Positions 26,738 to 35,139 of a stretch of 64,000 nucleotides of DNA are shown here, piece by piece. Position 1 is the first letter of the stretch, and every line of letters starts with the position of its first letter. Source of the stretch: an uncultured Pelagibacteraceae bacterium (GTDB lineage: Bacteria > Pseudomonadota > Alphaproteobacteria > Pelagibacterales > Pelagibacteraceae); NCBI GenBank assembly GCA_902543485.1, contig CACBYP010000005.1, positions 62,001 to 126,000 on the forward strand, given 5' to 3'. The notes under the pieces are model-generated. The model was not told where the DNA came from. It did not search any database and worked only from the letters and a program-made list of their open reading frames with translations. The position numbers and the translations under genes were made by a program.

Positions 26738-27862
26738 CTAATTTTTTTTAGTAGGAACTTCTTCTTCTGTTTTTTGAGCCTCTACTTTTTCTTCGCTTAG
26801 TGGATTTCCTTCAATTTTCTTTGAGATCACACCAGCCTTTTCTCTGATTGCCATTTCAATTTCAGCAGCGGCTTTAGGATTTTGTTCAAGGTAAAGTTTC
26901 GCATTTTCCCTACCTTGACCAATTTTTTCACCTTTGTAAGCATACCAAGCTCCAGATTTCTCTACGATATCTGCTTTGGCACCTAGGTCTATTAGTTCCC
27001 CTACTTTACTAATTCCTTTTCCATACATTAAGTCAAACTCAACAACTTTAAATGGCGGAGCAACTTTATTTTTCACAACTTTAACTCTTGTTGTGTTTCC
27101 AACGATATTATCTTTATCTTTGATAGCTCCAATTCTTCTAATGTCCATTCTAACTGATGAGTAGAATTTCAAAGAGTTTCCGCCCGATGTTGTTTCTGGA
27201 CTTCCAAACATAACACCAATTTTCATTCTAATTTGGTTAATGAAAATAACCATTGTATTAGTTCGTGAAATTGAGCCCGTTAATTTTCTCAATGCTTGAG
27301 ACATCAATCTAGCTTGCAAACCAACATGGGTATCACCCATGTCGCCTTCAATTTCAGCTCTTGGCGTTAATGCAGCTACTGAGTCCACAACAAGAACTGA
27401 CATTGAGCCAGATTTAATTAATGTATCAGTAATTTCTAAAGCTTGTTCACCTGTGTCTGGTTGAGAAATTAGTAACTCTTCAGTATTTACACCTAATTTC
27501 TTTGCATACACTGGGTCTAAAGCATGTTCTGCATCAACAAAACCACAAATTCCACCTGCCTTCTGTGCTTCTGCAACTACTTGTAATGCTAAAGTAGTTT
27601 TTCCTGAAGACTCTGGTCCGTAAATTTCAATAATTCTTCCTTTTGGTAATCCACCAATTCCTAAAGCAAGATCTAAGCTTAAAGATCCTGTTGAGATAGA
27701 CTCAACGTCCATAGCTTTTTGCTCACCGAGCTTCATTACTGAGCCTTTTCCAAAGCTATCTGTAATTTGACTGATTGCTGCGTCTAATGCTTTATTTTTC
27801 TCTTTGTTTTCCAATTCTTTATCTTTTGCGGTTTTCACCACTTTTAGGTTATTTTTAGTCAT
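26738..27862 (-). CDS. recA: Recombinase RecA
   Basis: The 374-aa recombinase forms filaments on single-stranded DNA, promotes strand exchange and triggers LexA/UmuD self-cleavage. Walker A is [12 protein letters not shown] near residue 80. [42 protein letters not shown] and [21 protein letters not shown] are signature segments. The C terminus is charged (EEVPTKKN). An AGAGG Shine-Dalgarno precedes the ATG. A GTAC-N7-GTTC sequence about 50 bp upstream is a one-mismatch alphaproteobacterial LexA box. The gene is followed by its own terminator. Confidence 0.99.
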   Translation of the reverse strand: MTKNNLKVVKTAKDKELENKEKNKALDAAISQITDSFGKGSVMKLGEQKAMDVESISTGSLSLDLALGIGGLPKGRIIEIYGPESSGKTTLALQVVAEAQKAGGICGFVDAEHALDPVYAKKLGVNTEELLISQPDTGEQALEITDTLIKSGSMSVLVVDSVAALTPRAEIEGDMGDTHVGLQARLMSQALRKLTGSISRTNTMVIFINQIRMKIGVMFGSPETTSGGNSLKFYSSVRMDIRRIGAIKDKDNIVGNTTRVKVVKNKVAPPFKVVEFDLMYGKGISKVGELIDLGAKADIVEKSGAWYAYKGEKIGQGRENAKLYLEQNPKAAAEIEMAIREKAGVISKKIEGNPLSEEKVEAQKTEEEVPTKKN

Positions 27863-27912
27863 TTTTTGCCTCTTTTTTTGCTTTTTTTAACACTCGAATC
27901 ATGGATTTAAAT

Positions 27913-27927
27913 GTACACATTTTGTTC
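27913..27927. promoter_or_regulatory. Candidate LexA box upstream of recA (GTAC-N7-GTTC)
   Basis: GTACACATTTTGTTC on the plus strand differs by one base from the alphaproteobacterial SOS operator GTTC-N7-GTTC. It shares TTTTGTTCT with the reverse complement of the perfect copy ahead of umuD. It lies 51-65 bp upstream of the recA start codon, a normal operator position. Confidence 0.5.
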
Positions 27928-27969
27928 TCATTGGCAATATATTTCTCAAAATAGCTTAAAATCGTTAAA

Positions 27970-29262
27970 TTACTTAAGTTTTAGGTATTCGCTATTCAAC
28001 AAACCAATAGCTTTTAGAACATTATATTGGGCGATAAGATTATTTCTCTCAGATTCTGCTAAGGAAATTTTTGCAGCCAATAACAAAGAGTTTGATTGAA
28101 TAACATCTAGAGTTGTTCTTGAACCTCTTTCATACTCTGCAGCTATTCCTTCGTTAGCAATTTTTGCAGCTCTAACTTGAGATCTTACAGAATTTAAAAA
28201 ACTTTTAGATGCTTCAAGATTTGACCAAGCACTTCCAACATTTTTTTCAGTTGTTTTTACTGCATCCTCAAATAATAAAATTTTTCTAGTTTTTAGATTT
28301 GTATTCTTGTTTATTTTTGCACGTTTACTTCCACCTGAATAAAATGGCCAGCTTATTGTTGCTTTAAGAGTATCCTTTTCTCTTTCATCTATAGTAGAAG
28401 TAAAATCGTCAGCATAAGATCTTTCTAGAGATAAAGATGCGCTAGGTTTCAAGTCACTTTCAGCAATAGCAATATCCATTTCGGACTGATTTAATTCTAT
28501 TTTAGCGATCATTATATCTGGATTATTTTCTCTTGCTAAATTAATTGCTGAACTAAGTTCACTTGGAATACTTACAATTGCTCTATTTGTCTTTTTTAAT
28601 TCATTGGTATTTAAAAGTTTACCAATGATATTTTCATAATTTAATTTATTAATCATTAATTCGCTTCTTGCTTGAGTTAGCTGAGCACTTGCTCCTGCAA
28701 GAGAAGACTCGGTTTGTGATAAATCTGCAGTTTTTATTTGTCCTCTATCTAATCTAACTTTATCATTTTCAAGTTGTTTAATAAGTAAATTTAAATTTTG
28801 CCTATTAATTGCAACTTTTTCTCTTGATAAAATTACAGATGTAAAAGCTTCTATAGCACTGTAAAGAACATCTTGTTCTTTTTTAAATAATTTTGCTTTT
28901 GCAAGTTCTAAACCTATTAAATTTTTTTCATACTTAAGGTCTCTTCCAAAATCCAATAAGGTTTGCTCTAATTTTATGGATGTTGTGAATGGGTCTACAT
29001 CACTGATTGTTGCATCACCACCGCTCTGATTTGTAAGTTTATTTGTTTCTTCAAGGCTCTTGGACCCACTTAAACTCAAAGAAGGCATATAATCGGCTTT
29101 GGAAATATTTAGATCTTCTTCTGATGCTTTTATATTTTCTCTCTCGGCATTTAATTGTTTATTATTGTTATAAGTTTCATTTAATGCTTCGTATAATGTT
29201 ACTGCTAATGATTGAGCAGTTAAGCAAAAAAAACTAACAACTATTATTAATATTTTTTTCAT
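27970..29262 (-). CDS. tolC: TolC-family outer membrane efflux protein
   Basis: The 430-aa protein has a signal peptide (MKKILIIVVSFFCLTAQSLAV) and the long alternating coiled-coil helices of TolC, for example LYEALNETYNNNKQLNAERENI. The repeated second half ends in GIAAEYERGSRTTLDVIQSNSLLLAAKISLAESERN, the conserved TolC repeat. It should form a trimeric outer-membrane channel for efflux or type I secretion. It overlaps the glycerate-kinase-like gene by one base (TAATG), although no periplasmic adaptor is encoded nearby. Confidence 0.92.
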   Translation of the reverse strand: MKKILIIVVSFFCLTAQSLAVTLYEALNETYNNNKQLNAERENIKASEEDLNISKADYMPSLSLSGSKSLEETNKLTNQSGGDATISDVDPFTTSIKLEQTLLDFGRDLKYEKNLIGLELAKAKLFKKEQDVLYSAIEAFTSVILSREKVAINRQNLNLLIKQLENDKVRLDRGQIKTADLSQTESSLAGASAQLTQARSELMINKLNYENIIGKLLNTNELKKTNRAIVSIPSELSSAINLARENNPDIMIAKIELNQSEMDIAIAESDLKPSASLSLERSYADDFTSTIDEREKDTLKATISWPFYSGGSKRAKINKNTNLKTRKILLFEDAVKTTEKNVGSAWSNLEASKSFLNSVRSQVRAAKIANEGIAAEYERGSRTTLDVIQSNSLLLAAKISLAESERNNLIAQYNVLKAIGLLNSEYLKLK

Positions 29263-30188
29263 TAGTTGTACTTTACAGAATTAATTTGATGATTAGAATT
29301 TAATTTAATGACTATAGATGCGTATTTTGGCGCATATTTAAACATATTCTGTGTAATTCTCTGGTAAGTTTGCATAAAGTTTAAAACTTCCTTTTTTGTC
29401 ATAATTTTTTGTTTTGTTTTTTTATTCTTATTTTTTAATTTAAGTTTTTTTTCCTGAATAACTCTCCACTTTTGTAATAAACTAAAATTTTCTGCCCTTA
29501 AAAATAACAAACAATCGAGCTTACTATAAAGTTTCTTGTATCCTTTTTTTAGCTGGTCATTAACGTGTTTTCTCCAAATTAATTTATTATCATCATTTTT
29601 TTCCATCGTATTAACACTTTTTTTTAATGTTTTTAAGCTTTCAGCTCTTGCTCCAACACACCAACCTTCAAAAATGATTACATCTGGTCTGCTATTTACT
29701 TTATACCAATTTTTTTTTGTAAATCTGTCATCAATTGCCTTATCAAACTTGGGTAACATAATTGATCTAAATTTTCTAGAATTTACTTTTTTAATAAAAC
29801 TAGACATATATGCTATATCATGAGTTCCTGGAACACCTCTTGTCAATAATAATGGATGAATTTTCTTAGATAACTTTATTCTATCATTCTTTGTTTTGTA
29901 AATATCGTCAATTGATATTTTGAAAACTTTTAACTTAAAATATTTTTTTAAAATTATCATTAAGATAGAACTTATAGTAGTTTTTCCAGTTCCTTGTCCT
30001 CCTGTTAAACCAACAATATAAGGTTTCTTAAAATTTGTTTTTTTTGCAATCCAGAAACTCACAGGAACAAGATAATTTTTAAGCATCTTGTCTTTATTTT
30101 TAAATTTATCTGAAGATGTTTCTTGTGTTTTTATAAACTTATAACAATCTTTTTTTACTTTATTTAAACAATCCTCAACTAAATTCAT
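29262..30188 (-). CDS. P-loop kinase, D-glycerate 3-kinase-like
   Basis: The 308-aa protein has a Walker A motif in IVGLTGGQGTGKTTISSIL near residue 60, then ISIDDIYKTKNDR, HPLLLTRGVPGTHDIAYM near 135, and IIFEGWCVGARA near 180. This order (SIDD-Y, RG-GTHD, EGW) is that of the plant/fungal/bacterial glycerate 3-kinase family, which phosphorylates D-glycerate to 3-phosphoglycerate with ATP. The C-terminal half is unusually lysine-rich. It is flanked by the GFA protein gene (6 bp) and tolC. Glycerate kinase is the best match, but an uncharacterised relative acting on another small substrate is possible. Confidence 0.68.
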   Translation of the reverse strand: MNLVEDCLNKVKKDCYKFIKTQETSSDKFKNKDKMLKNYLVPVSFWIAKKTNFKKPYIVGLTGGQGTGKTTISSILMIILKKYFKLKVFKISIDDIYKTKNDRIKLSKKIHPLLLTRGVPGTHDIAYMSSFIKKVNSRKFRSIMLPKFDKAIDDRFTKKNWYKVNSRPDVIIFEGWCVGARAESLKTLKKSVNTMEKNDDNKLIWRKHVNDQLKKGYKKLYSKLDCLLFLRAENFSLLQKWRVIQEKKLKLKNKNKKTKQKIMTKKEVLNFMQTYQRITQNMFKYAPKYASIVIKLNSNHQINSVKYN

Positions 30189-30194
30189 TTAATT

Positions 30195-30560
30195 TTATTT
30201 TTTGTCAAGTGGATGGTTTAAACCATCAAAGAAAACAACATCTTTTAAATCGTCGATTTTAACTTCATCTACACAACCTAAATTAAATCCAGTCATGGTG
30301 GGTGCACTTCTTGGGTTATGATGTGTGTAAATTCCACATTCAACACAAAAGTAATGATTAGCAACTTTTGTATGGTACTGATAAAGCTTTAATTTATCTT
30401 CTCCCTTAGTGACTTTAAAATCTTCATTTTTTACCATTCCCATTGTTGCATTTTTTCTTTTACATATAGAACAGTTACATCTCACAATTTTTGGTAATTC
30501 ATTGATTGGAACATTAATTTCTGCTTCTACACATCCACAATGACATGTTAGTTTAGGCAT
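30195..30560 (-). CDS. GFA/CENP-V family zinc protein
   Basis: The 121-aa protein shows the zinc-binding pattern of the glutathione-dependent formaldehyde-activating (GFA) family: CHCGCVEAEI at the N terminus, CNCSICKRKNA near residue 29, and YFCVECGIYTHHNPRS near 70. Seven cysteines fit the two structural/catalytic zinc sites. Family members bind glutathione and may promote S-hydroxymethylglutathione formation, though the activity of most is unproven. It lies 3 bp after the cupin gene and 6 bp before the glycerate-kinase-like gene, in one run. Confidence 0.85.
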   Translation of the reverse strand: MPKLTCHCGCVEAEINVPINELPKIVRCNCSICKRKNATMGMVKNEDFKVTKGEDKLKLYQYHTKVANHYFCVECGIYTHHNPRSAPTMTGFNLGCVDEVKIDDLKDVVFFDGLNHPLDKK

Positions 30561-30563
30561 TAA

Positions 30564-30914
30564 TTATTCTCCCCATTTTCCATGAAACTCATAAACAACT
30601 GCTGGCTTATCACCAACTACCCAGCCGTCATGACCTGGGTCAATTGAATATGCATCGCCTGCTTTATATGTTAATTCTGTTCCATCATCATGTTTGGCGC
30701 AAACTGCTCCTGAAACTATTACTCCAAGATGTTTTGCTTTACAGCTATCAGTGCCTACAGTTGGTTTAATATCTTGTGACCATTTCCATCCTGGCTGCAA
30801 AACTAATCTCATTACTCTTTGATCTCCCACTTTTACGATATCCATTTTGGCATTGTTGAAACTGGTATTGCTTTCATCTGGATTATCAAAACTTTTAACT
30901 TCAATTGAACTCAT
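30564..30914 (-). CDS. Small cupin-domain protein
   Basis: The 116-aa product fits a single cupin barrel: VMRLVLQPGWKWSQDI (strand-rich), KAKHLGVIVSGAVCAKHDDG (first cupin motif region with a His) and YKAGDAYSIDPGHDGWVVGD (second motif with a His). The short length and lack of other domains suggest a metal-binding small-molecule sensor or enzyme of unknown substrate. It heads the run cupin-GFA-glycerate kinase-like-tolC. CTTCTCCTTT just upstream (AAGGAGAAG on the coding strand) gives a good Shine-Dalgarno. Confidence 0.8.
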   Translation of the reverse strand: MSSIEVKSFDNPDESNTSFNNAKMDIVKVGDQRVMRLVLQPGWKWSQDIKPTVGTDSCKAKHLGVIVSGAVCAKHDDGTELTYKAGDAYSIDPGHDGWVVGDKPAVVYEFHGKWGE

Positions 30915-31006
30915 ACCCTTCTCCTTTTATAATTAAATTTAGATCTTAGACTACTAATGGTTTAAGTTATCCACAATAGCACAAAATATAGTTTTGGATG
31001 TTCACG

Positions 31007-31028
31007 TTTTGATTCACTTTTGATTCAC
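31007..31028. repeat. Perfect tandem 11-bp direct repeat (TTTTGATTCAC x2)
   Basis: TTTTGATTCAC occurs twice without spacing, and a third TTCAC lies 12 bp upstream (31001-31005). The 11-bp period is one turn of DNA, so a protein could bind both copies on one face. It lies between the divergent cupin operon and umuD, about 25 bp ahead of the umuD -35. Confidence 0.6.
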
Positions 31029-31052
31029 TTACAGACTCAAAATACAACCTAA

Positions 31053-31099
31053 TTGACACTATTGTATAACTCATGTACTAATAAGAACAAAACAAGAAC
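31053..31099 (+). promoter_or_regulatory. umuD promoter with overlapping LexA box
   Basis: A perfect TTGACA (31053-31058) is followed after 17-18 nt by TACTAA/ACTAAT as a -10. Immediately downstream, GAACAAAACAAGAAC (31085-31099) is GAAC-N7-GAAC, the exact reverse complement of the alphaproteobacterial SOS operator GTTC-N7-GTTC. It covers the expected transcription start, as expected for a repressor site. The umuD ATG follows at 31104 with almost no leader. Confidence 0.65.
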
Positions 31100-31103
31100 A
31101 CTT

Positions 31104-31499
31104 ATGAAGCTAACAATACCTTATTATTTACACAAAGCGGGAGCTGGTTTTCCTTCCCCTGCAACTGACTACATAGAAGAAGATATAGATTTAAACGTAC
31201 ATCTAATCAAAAATGTTCCAGCAACTTTCATCATAAGAGTTCAAGGAAAATCAATGGTGGATGTTGGAATAAATGATGGTGATTTATTGGTTGTAGACAA
31301 AAGTTTAACTCCGAAAAATTTTTCAACTGTTATAGCAAATGTTCATGATGAGCTCGTTGTTAAAACTTTAGTTAAAGAAAAAGATAAACAATTTTTAACG
31401 TCAGGATCCAAAGAATTTTCTGATCGAATTTTAATTAATGAAGAACAAGATATTTTTATTTGGGGAGTAGTCACCTATGTCATACATTCAGTACACTAA
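31104..31499 (+). CDS. umuD: UmuD-like S24 peptidase-fold SOS protein
   Basis: I start the gene at the second Met of the ORF track (MKLTIPYYLHKAGAGFPSPA), because the track's N-terminal extension (from a TTG at 31053) is the promoter. The 131-aa protein has the LexA/UmuD fold: an Ala14-Gly15-FPSP self-cleavage site, nucleophile Ser50 in VQGKSMVD, and Lys87 in LVVKTLV. RecA filaments should trigger its cleavage to UmuD', which with UmuC forms translesion polymerase V. The N-terminal arm before the cleavage site is shorter than in E. coli UmuD. The 3' end overlaps umuC by 23 nt. Confidence 0.94.
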   Translation: MKLTIPYYLHKAGAGFPSPATDYIEEDIDLNVHLIKNVPATFIIRVQGKSMVDVGINDGDLLVVDKSLTPKNFSTVIANVHDELVVKTLVKEKDKQFLTSGSKEFSDRILINEEQDIFIWGVVTYVIHSVH

Positions 31500-32754
31500 A
31501 AAATTAGCACTAGTTGACTGTAATTCTTTCTATGTTTCTTGTGAAAGACTATTTAATCCAAAAATAAGGAAAAAACCTGTTGTAGTTTTATCTAATAATG
31601 ATGGCTGTATAGTTTCAAGATCTACTGAAGCAAAAGCTTTGGGAATTAAAATGGGTGAGCCCTACTTTAAAGCAAAAGATATTATTATAAAAAATGATGT
31701 ACAAGTATTCTCGTCAAATTATTCTTTATATGGCGATTTATCTAGAAGAGTAATGAGAACTTTAAAAAGATTTAACTCTGATATTGAAGTTTATTCAATT
31801 GATGAAGCATTTATGGATTTATCAAATTTTTCTGACAATGAAGTAGAGCAAGTTGGAAGAGAAATTAGGGAAACAGTTTTAAAGTGGACTGGTATTCCAA
31901 CAAGTATAGGAATAGCTAAAACTAAAACTTTAAGCAAAGTTGCAAATCATATAGCTAAGAAAAAACAATCAGGTGTTACAAGTTTAATTGGAATAGAAAA
32001 TCTTGATCCTATTCTTGAAAAAATTGATATTAACGATGTTTGGGGTGTTGGAAGACAAATGACAAAGTTTTATCAAAAAAATGGAATTTATAATGCTAAA
32101 CAATTAAAAAATAAATCAAACACCTGGATTAAAAAATCTTCAAATGTTCTAAGTTCAAGAACTGCAATGGAACTTAGAGGCGTGCCTTGTATTGATTTAG
32201 AAAAAACCGCATCAAAAAGAAAAAGCTGCGTAGTATCAAGATCATTTGGAAAAAGAATAGAACGATTTCAGGAACTTGAAGAAGCCGTTGCTAGTTATTG
32301 TTTAAATGCATCAGAAAAGATAAGATCTGAAAATCTTGTTGCAAAAGCAGTTATGGTGTTTGTTAGAACCAGTCCTTTTCAAAAACAATTTGGTTTTTAT
32401 TCAAACTCCAGAACTGTTGATTTTCCTATAGCAACTAACAATAGTATAGAGATAGTAAAAAATGCTTTATCTGTCTTGAAAGTAATTTTTAGAAAAGGAC
32501 ATCGTTATCAAAAAGCAGGAGTGATGCTAACCGGATTAACAGATGCTGAAAACAATGAAAACTTATTTTCATCAGCAAAAGACGAGAGAATTAATAGATT
32601 AATGAGATCAATTGATAATACAAATTATAGATATGGAAGATCAACATTAAGTCTTGCAAGTGCTGGTGTTAGAAAGTCTTGGAGTATGAAAAGAGATTAT
32701 AACTCAAAAATAGATACTGCTGACTTCTATTGTTTGCCAACAATTAGAGCTTAA
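31477..32754 (+). CDS. umuC: Y-family translesion DNA polymerase V catalytic subunit
   Basis: The 425-aa polymerase begins LALVDCNSFYVSCERLFNP, contains GCIVSRSTEAKALGIKMGEP and the catalytic YSIDEAFMDL (about residue 110), then TKTLSKVANHIAKK and DVWGVGRQM in the thumb/little-finger region. It synthesises across damaged DNA with UmuD'. Its start lies inside umuD, so it is translationally coupled and under the same LexA-type control. It converges on the glycosyltransferase gene with a 5-bp gap. Confidence 0.96.
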   Translation: MSYIQYTKKLALVDCNSFYVSCERLFNPKIRKKPVVVLSNNDGCIVSRSTEAKALGIKMGEPYFKAKDIIIKNDVQVFSSNYSLYGDLSRRVMRTLKRFNSDIEVYSIDEAFMDLSNFSDNEVEQVGREIRETVLKWTGIPTSIGIAKTKTLSKVANHIAKKKQSGVTSLIGIENLDPILEKIDINDVWGVGRQMTKFYQKNGIYNAKQLKNKSNTWIKKSSNVLSSRTAMELRGVPCIDLEKTASKRKSCVVSRSFGKRIERFQELEEAVASYCLNASEKIRSENLVAKAVMVFVRTSPFQKQFGFYSNSRTVDFPIATNNSIEIVKNALSVLKVIFRKGHRYQKAGVMLTGLTDAENNENLFSSAKDERINRLMRSIDNTNYRYGRSTLSLASAGVRKSWSMKRDYNSKIDTADFYCLPTIRA

Positions 32755-32759
32755 AAAAA

Positions 32760-33629
32760 TTATTTTATCGTATCAATACTTTCAATATTACTAAGAGAAT
32801 CATTTAATTCCTCTAAATTTTCTCTTCTTCCAATCATTACAACTGATAATCCAAATGTGATAATTAGAGCTAAGGGGATAGCTGTAACAACACTCATGTG
32901 ATCAGCCATTAAGATTAAATAAATGGCATAAAATAAAATTGATCGAATAATAACTGTAGATTTAAAAACAGCTATGATTGCTAAAGAATGCTTAATTAAA
33001 TTTTTAAAACTCATTTTAGAAGGACCAAAATATCTTGTTCCTCTTTCTGAAGGAGATGAAGATCTATCTTTTTCTAATTTTGCCAATGCTCCAGAGAAAC
33101 TGCACCAAATAGATTTATCATTTATTAATTTCTCAACAGTTGATTTCGGAAGACATGTATAATTTCCAAATTTTATCGAGTGACCAGTAAATACATAGGT
33201 AATTATTTTATGCAAATGATAACAAGTTTTAAAAAAAATATTTTCAGATCTTTTTAATCTTTCTCCTACGATTGGTTTTCCTTCATCATAATTAATATAT
33301 TCTAAAAAACTTTTAATTTCTTCAGGTCTATCTTCACCATCTGAATCCATTGGTATTACATAATCAAACTCTTTATTTTGAAATATATGTTTAAGTCCTG
33401 TTGCTATGCATCTTCCATGGCCTTGATTATTTTTAATATTTAAAATTTCAACAGATAATAGGTTTTCTGTATTGGAAATAGAAGTTGGTTTTTCCTCAGT
33501 TGATGCGTCATTAACTATGACAAGAGAAAATTCTGCATCTAAATCTTTTACTATTGTATTTATTTCTTCAATTAATTTTGAAGCTGATTTCCAGTCATTG
33601 TAAACTGGTGTTAAAATAGTAATTTTCAT
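32760..33629 (-). CDS. Membrane-associated family 2 glycosyltransferase (polyprenyl-phosphate type)
   Basis: The 289-aa protein opens with a GT2 domain: ITILTPVYNDWKSASKLI, VIVNDASTEE, NNQGHGRCIATGLKHI and the DxD motif in VIPMDSDGEDRPEE near residue 95. The C terminus carries two membrane helices (SILFYAIYLILMADHMSV, AIPLALIITFGLSVVMIG). This layout resembles enzymes that load a sugar onto polyprenyl phosphate at the inner membrane. A membrane GT39-type transferase encoded upstream could use such a lipid-linked sugar. The 34-aa ORF sits between them. Sugar and target are unknown. Confidence 0.82.
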   Translation of the reverse strand: MKITILTPVYNDWKSASKLIEEINTIVKDLDAEFSLVIVNDASTEEKPTSISNTENLLSVEILNIKNNQGHGRCIATGLKHIFQNKEFDYVIPMDSDGEDRPEEIKSFLEYINYDEGKPIVGERLKRSENIFFKTCYHLHKIITYVFTGHSIKFGNYTCLPKSTVEKLINDKSIWCSFSGALAKLEKDRSSSPSERGTRYFGPSKMSFKNLIKHSLAIIAVFKSTVIIRSILFYAIYLILMADHMSVVTAIPLALIITFGLSVVMIGRRENLEELNDSLSNIESIDTIK

Positions 33630-33633
33630 TTAT

Positions 33634-33738
33634 TTAACTTGCAAGCAACCTCAGCAAAGAAGCTACAATTCCATGTCCAGATAACTCTATAATTACAACA
33701 ATAAAGACGATGAAAAGTATATTTTTATTGAATTTCAT
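33634..33738 (-). CDS. Small 34-aa putative single-pass membrane protein between two glycosyltransferases (not in ORF track)
   Basis: Reading the minus strand gives ATG to TAA with the product MKFNKNILFIVFIVVIIE...SLLRLLAS: a short positive N terminus, a hydrophobic helix of about 14-16 residues, then a Ser-Gly-His-Gly turn and an amphipathic tail ending in LLRLLAS. It begins 2 nt after the stop of the GT39-type gene and ends 4 nt before the GT2 start codon. It fills the only gap in an otherwise gapless run. I do not recognise a family. It may be a small accessory subunit of the glycosyltransferases, or a leader ORF that couples translation of the GT2 gene. Confidence 0.5.
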   Translation of the reverse strand: MKFNKNILFIVFIVVIIELSGHGIVASLLRLLAS

Positions 33739-33740
33739 AT

Positions 33741-35066
33741 CTAAGACCCAACACAAATCTTATCAATACACATATATTTTTCAAATGAATTCAATTTTTC
33801 TTTTGTAACAAAGCCTATCCAAATTGGTCTTGAATTTATGTGATATGATAAATTTCCAGCTGTCCATTCATCACCAAGCACATATTTAATAGGTTCATCA
33901 TGTTGTTCATGCCATGCCATTTGAACTTTTGTAGCTATATCTCTTCCAGGATAATCAGTTCTTTTATCAGTCTGAGATATTGAGACATAACCATACAAAA
34001 TTGGAGATAATAAAAATAAAAATATAAATCCTATTAAAAATGAATTTATTTTTCTAAAGTTTATTTGAGATTTAAGAATATAAATGAATAAAGTTCCAAA
34101 GAATAAATAAAAAGGTGTCATCCACATAGTCCTAATCTTTGATCCAGTTATCAGAGCTGTCATAAAAACCAGAACAATTGGGACAAAATTAATAAATATT
34201 AAAAATAAAATTTTTTTATCTTTTAAATTTAATTTTTTAGGCATTTTTTTTACTAGCATCCAGACTAAAATTAAAAATGGTATTAAAATACCAATTTGTT
34301 TTAATATGAATATCAATGGATACTTAATATGATTTATTATTTGTCCTTCATCTAAACCTGCACGGGCAAAACCATATTTAATAGTGATAAAATCATTATT
34401 GAATAACCAAATTATATGTGGAATTAAAATTACAAAAAACACTTCCAAAGAAACTAAATATTTAAAATCAAATTTTTTAGTTTTTTTAAAAAATATTAAA
34501 TATGCAAACAATAAGTCTATTGCGACTAATAAATAAATAAAAAGATACTTAGATAAAATTCCAAATGCTGCTGCAGCACCTAGCAAAATACAATCATAAA
34601 GCCCAACTATTTTACTATTATATATTTTCCAAGCGTAATAAACCGTAAGACACCAAAAAGGTAATTGGCAAACATTTACATTAAATTCTGGAGTTGTAAA
34701 ATTATAGAAGTATATGCCTTCAATAAGAAAAACTGATAACAAACTCAAAGTACCGTCATTTAGAATTTCTTGTGATAGTTTAAAAATAATGAAAAAAGAC
34801 ACCACTACAAAAATTTGACTCAAAAAATAATAAGCCCAATCTTGTGGACCAAATATTTGAAAAAAAATTTCAAGTATAAAGGCCACCATTGGAGGATGTT
34901 TTCCGTAACCCCAGTCTAAATTACTTCCCCAAGCTAAGTGTTCAATTGTATCTAGAGGTAAATTTATATTTGTTATGCTAGGAACAACTGTCCATAGAAT
35001 AAGATGAGTCGTTACAAAAATATAAAAAATATTATTTAAATTTCTTTTGTTTAAGGCCATTTTCAT
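33741..35066 (-). CDS. GT39/ArnT-like membrane glycosyltransferase
   Basis: The protein (about 441 aa from the ATG; 451 aa from the track's GTG at 35096) has a large set of membrane helices. A family 83/39-like N-terminal loop reads DTIEHLAWGSNLDWGYGKHPPM, with the acidic residues and KHPP motif of lipid-linked sugar transferases near residues 45-65. Further on are GTLSLLSVFLIEGIYFYNF and GAAAAFGILSKYLFIYLL. Such enzymes move a sugar from polyprenyl phosphate to lipid A or protein on the periplasmic side. I prefer the ATG because the GTG extension lies in the narrow region divergent from dksA, but the start is not certain. Confidence 0.8.
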   Translation of the reverse strand: MKMALNKRNLNNIFYIFVTTHLILWTVVPSITNINLPLDTIEHLAWGSNLDWGYGKHPPMVAFILEIFFQIFGPQDWAYYFLSQIFVVVSFFIIFKLSQEILNDGTLSLLSVFLIEGIYFYNFTTPEFNVNVCQLPFWCLTVYYAWKIYNSKIVGLYDCILLGAAAAFGILSKYLFIYLLVAIDLLFAYLIFFKKTKKFDFKYLVSLEVFFVILIPHIIWLFNNDFITIKYGFARAGLDEGQIINHIKYPLIFILKQIGILIPFLILVWMLVKKMPKKLNLKDKKILFLIFINFVPIVLVFMTALITGSKIRTMWMTPFYLFFGTLFIYILKSQINFRKINSFLIGFIFLFLLSPILYGYVSISQTDKRTDYPGRDIATKVQMAWHEQHDEPIKYVLGDEWTAGNLSYHINSRPIWIGFVTKEKLNSFEKYMCIDKICVGS

Positions 35067-35139
35067 CAATCTATATGAATAAACCGTTCTTGACACTCAT
35101 TTATTCATGAATATATTCACCAACTCAAAATAGCTAAGT

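Noticed and set aside
31053-31103. N-terminal extension of umuD in the ORF track
   Set aside because: It begins at a TTG that is the promoter -35 (TTGACA) and covers the LexA-like box. The family N terminus starts at the Met at 31104.
35102-35113. TATTCATGAATA palindrome between dksA and the GT39-type gene
   Set aside because: Only 12 bp, AT-rich and expected by chance at this composition; not listed as an operator.
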